Below are positions 61,440 to 64,000 of a stretch of DNA of 64,000 nt, piece by piece. The notes below the pieces were generated by a model. The model was not told where the DNA came from and did not search any database. It saw only the letters and a program-made list of their open reading frames with translations. Source of the stretch: Marthasterias glacialis (taxonomy: Eukaryota; Echinodermata; Asteroidea; Forcipulatida; Asteriidae); assembly GCA_911728455.2 (NCBI GenBank), contig OU452227.1, forward strand, positions 21,818,414-21,882,413. The letters are read 5' to 3'. The position numbers and the translations under genes are program-made. Each line of letters begins with the position of its first letter. Positions within the stretch are counted from its first letter, which is position 1.

Positions 61440-61930
61440 TAACTATGACGCCATATTGCAGATTAGCATGGTGTCCTTAAAAACCAATTTGAATGATGCT
61501 GCTTCCGAATTACAACGGCTGCGGCTAGATCCCCACGTTAACATGAGTTGAAGCATAGGTTTCCCTTAGCAACAGCCGCAGCCGTAGAATTTGGACATGG
61601 CCACATTGAATGATAAGTCAAAAGGATGGTCATTTGTGAGCTGTATGAATGCAATCACCATAAAAGTGTCTTTAAAGCAATATATAAATCCGTATGAATG
61701 ATCAGTCAATTAGTAGGTGTACTGTGTACTGTCTGGATGCAATATTAACTTCATTGTAGGCCGACATGGTGCCTTTATCATACGGAAAACCATTTAAATT
61801 ATATGGAACGATAATGAATAAATCAGTGAATTGGGTTTCACATTTTGTACTGTATCTATATGCCAAACCACTTCTACAATATTGTAAGCAGGCATGGCGC
61901 CTTTATTTCAGAAACTAATTTGAAAGGCAT
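61440..61930. repeat. Degenerate ~130-bp tandem array near the FDXR exon
   Basis: A CATGGTGCC-like anchor occurs at 61467, 61594, 61765 and 61893 (spacings 127, 171, 128). ATTGTAGG-type words precede it; TTTAT, AAACCAATTTGAA and GAATGATCAGTCAATT words follow. Units are strongly diverged. It carries a minus-strand AATAAA at 61902-61907. Confidence 0.5.
61902..61907 (-). promoter_or_regulatory. Possible intronic poly(A) signal
   Basis: An AATAAA on the minus strand, about 340 bases downstream of the 62245 donor, with TG-rich sequence beyond it. If used before splicing, it would yield an FDXR form ending ...KERGKR and lacking the conserved last 43 residues. Single hexamers occur by chance, so this is only a candidate. 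Confidence 0.2.
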
Positions 61931-62083
61931 TGAGTGCTGAAGAGTAACACGAATGATCCTTCTTGTTTACCCCGTCCTCAAAATTCAACAGCCAAATTCC
62001 GTCCTTAAAACTTGTCAAACAAGCCCTTCTTTCTGATATATAAAAACTTGCTCCTTGCATCCAACAACGGCAATCCCTTATAT

Positions 62084-62163
62084 ATGTATATGTGTGTGTG
62101 TGAGTTTTTTTAGGCATTCAAACCGGGGACTTGTAACAAAAGAGGACATTAGGGTCCCCGGAG
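62084..62163 (+). repeat. (TG)n plus GGGGACTT hairpin repeat, copy 2
   Basis: Same order as 58622-58700: GT run, GAGTTTTTTTAGGCATTC, AAACCGGGGACTT, the loop TAACAAAAGAGGACA, GGTCCCCGG. The stem is shorter here (CCGGGGAC/GTCCCCGG with neighbours). It lies only about 80 bases from the FDXR splice donor. Confidence 0.8.
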
Positions 62164-62245
62164 AAACGAGTTGATCCGGCTAAACACATTTCCTTCGCAC
62201 AACCTTTCCCGTAGACACACACTGACAGATATTATTATCTCTTAC

Positions 62246-62419
62246 CTCGCTCCTTTAAGAGTTGGCAAATTTGGTCTTGTCCCCGCTTGTCTCCTCTGAC
62301 ATCCAAGGTACCATCGGCGAGGTCAGTCAGTATTGTCTTGGCCGTCTCCCGTCCGTCATTCAGGGAGGACAGGATGACTCCGGTTGGCCCTCTCTTGACC
62401 CAGCCACTGCAGTACAAAC
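62246..62419 (-). CDS. FDXR: FDXR penultimate coding exon
   Basis: A 174-base exon of adrenodoxin (ferredoxin) reductase. Read on minus, it completes a Gly codon with GT and continues LYCSGWVKRGPTGVILSSLND, then a variable part (GRETAKTILTDLADG...), ending QICQLLKER plus one base. LYCSGWVKRGPTGVI is essentially invariant in animal enzymes. In the known structures the GWVKRGPTG turn contacts FAD and the nicotinamide. The acceptor TTTCTTTACTCATCTGCCCAG ends at 62420, and the donor GTAAGAG begins at 62245. Both introns are phase 1. If the donor is read through, translation stops three codons on (GKR, stop at 62235). The start of the gene, including the mitochondrial targeting sequence and the NADPH and FAD Rossmann motifs, lies beyond the window. 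Confidence 0.95.
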
Positions 62420-64000
62420 CTGGGCAGATGAGTAAAGAAACAATGTGAGAGGGAGACGAAAGATGTCAGATTCATAACACAAGTAGCAGTGGGAATCTGA
62501 ATTGCTCCTTAAAGCGATTGTATAACATTGCCAACGTCAGCATGTTAATGAAGTTATCACTACCCATAAACCCCCGTTTTCCCCCCTCAGTTTCTCTATG
62601 AAATCACAAGCACAGCATCTGCAATTACAACGTCTTCTAAAGTTTTTTTTTATCATTTCACCAATGAAAACATCTAGAAATGGTGCTTACATTAGTTCAA
62701 GGAAACAGTGCATCAATGTTTAATACACGTTTCTTGTTTGATGGCCTATATGTTTCGATTTTTGGGAAATACCTGAAACTATAACCACATAAAACATGAA
62801 AGTACGAATATGCAGTCCAAGACAGGAGAATGGATGAAACCGAACCATGTAGGTACCAAAACACAATCAAGATATCAGTCCGAAGTAGGCGTTGCACTGC
62901 AGTTGTAGGTGTTGATAAACCGAAGCTCTCATACAGCGTATAGGAGATTCATTTTCTTTTGTGTGAAGGGGAAAATATAAGATCGGCAAATGCCCGACTT
63001 GGAACATTTTGACAGCTATTTTAAAGTAAGTAGAACTACGTGTAGGTCGTCCTGAAAAATGTTTACCTCATGCAACAAATAGCGTTACCTAAACGCACAA
63101 TAGACAGGGGAGGAGGCAAGAAGACAAACACAAGGAAGAAGACAAATTGTTGCGTCATATGAAATACAATATTTAGCTGCCATAATGCTGTTTTGTATAT
63201 CACCCTCATTACAAAAAAATTATTCTATTAAAAGCCATATGATCGTACTGCCGAATAGCAGTGTACTCGGCTTGCACTCGTCATCAGTTACCCAATGGTA
63301 TATCACTCTTTAATGACTTCACAGGTGATGGTTTTGCAAATTGCAAAGGGAAAAAAGAGACAGGGGATCAAAAGGACAGGTGCGTCTAACGGGGAAAAAA
63401 CCCCATGGATCAATGCCCAGTTCTAAAGGCATACAGAGCCGGGCTCAACCCAGCATGTACCCTGGCGTGAGGGGAAAATCCATGTTGGGAAAGATTCAAT
63501 AAAGATGAACTCCACCATGGTGACGTCGCGTAACCCTGAATATCACCTGCCAGTAAGATGAACAACTCACAAATGATTCATAAGCTATTTTTTAAATGTA
63601 GAATCGGAAAATTGATTACTTCATACAACAGGAAATTGTGTGTTATTTTAGTGATGAGAATAACAATGATTCTTTTGGAAATAGAAGTGGTGCAGTTGTG
63701 AATTTTTAATACACCACATTGATCTTCATTTTGAATCCCAGGGACAACACAGGTGTTTACTGTGGCATCAATAAATACGACAGAATTTATAATCATGCAT
63801 TCGGTGTCATGTTCCTCGTAGTCTAACAATCGCAATTACTGATTCACAATCGGCAAACAAAGCCAGACCAGTTTCATTTTTCAGCCGCTCGGTCGGTTGG
63901 GACCATAAGCCACGCCCACTGTGCTTAACGTCGCGACATGGTAAGCTGCAGTAAACGTCAAAAGCAACTGATAATTAATATCCTTTTCATTACATTTCAA
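62420..64000 (-). other. FDXR upstream intron, partial
   Basis: From the acceptor at 62420 to the window edge I looked on the minus strand for the preceding FDXR segment (the family's ...GV-PN-GRV-D-PG region) and found none, so this intron is at least 1.58 kb. Frames at 62697-62897 and 63578-63835 (minus) resemble no protein family. No repeats stand out. Confidence 0.7.

Larger units (their letters stand above)
18828..62245 (-). other. FDXR last intron, 43,418 bases
   Basis: It is bounded on the minus strand by a strong donor (GAG|GTAAGAG at 62245) and a good acceptor (TTTGCTGTTCAG, ending at 18828). It is a phase-1 intron that separates ...CQLLKER from VRPVKYIDW. It holds no exon I can recognise on either strand, but many mobile elements, tandem repeats and several unique islands listed separately. 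Stretches with nothing noted beyond short chance frames include 19300-20330, 20480-21930, 23550-24050, 24300-25800, 27950-29590, 30220-31590, 32560-34140, 42000-43250 and 44180-46430. Confidence 0.9.

Noticed and set aside
62420-64000. An earlier FDXR exon
   Set aside because: I read the minus strand for the family's preceding segment and found neither the sequence nor suitable splice pairs; the exon must lie beyond the window.
1-64000. LTR retroelements, Polintons or other virus-like fossils
   Set aside because: No reverse transcriptase, integrase, capsid or polymerase-like stretch was recognised. The only remote hint is the TATA-bearing block near 37.1 kb, which is not enough to name one.

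Overview
The window looks like nuclear DNA from an animal, most likely a marine invertebrate. The grounds are spliced, GT-AG bounded exons of a conserved mitochondrial enzyme, tRNA-headed SINEs, many small foldback transposons and abundant simple repeats. The SINE and foldback types remind me of echinoderm or hemichordate genomes. That placement is inference; nothing seen here fixes the species.

Only one protein gene can be named. Two exons on the minus strand, 62246-62419 and 18697-18827, encode the last ~100 residues of NADPH:adrenodoxin oxidoreductase (ferredoxin reductase, FDXR). The reading phase is preserved across the junction and the stop codon is present. The exons are separated by one intron of 43,418 bases, which fills about two thirds of the window. 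The earlier FDXR exons must lie beyond position 64000. From 62420 to the end of the window I see only the preceding intron.

Bases 1-18696 lie downstream of FDXR. They hold no exon I can recognise, only repeats: a minus-strand and a plus-strand tRNA-derived SINE, a 140-bp foldback element, a long compound C/CAAAAA/AAGC/CACCCT microsatellite, two dispersed repeats with relatives inside the intron, and a degenerate ~100-bp tandem array just beyond the FDXR stop codon. One 114-codon ORF (14237-14581) is of uncertain status.

The giant intron holds: a 243-bp TA-flanked MITE family in two opposite copies; at least four other foldback elements; a SINE whose body has been amplified into a 65-bp minisatellite; two separate arrays of the same 32-bp minisatellite; other tandem arrays (13, 18, 27, ~130-150 bp); and several repeat-free islands rich in homeodomain, TCF and K50-type motifs that resemble enhancers. 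The islands are proposals only, because no comparison with another genome was possible. I recognised no LTR retroelement, Polinton, reverse transcriptase or other autonomous transposon, no CRISPR array, no rRNA and no functional tRNA gene.

The observations most worth following are the giant terminal intron (with a possible intronic poly(A) signal 340 bases after its donor), the SINE-born minisatellite, the paired 32-bp minisatellites, and the compact hairpins at 36076-36124, 29596-29625 and 60292-60472.
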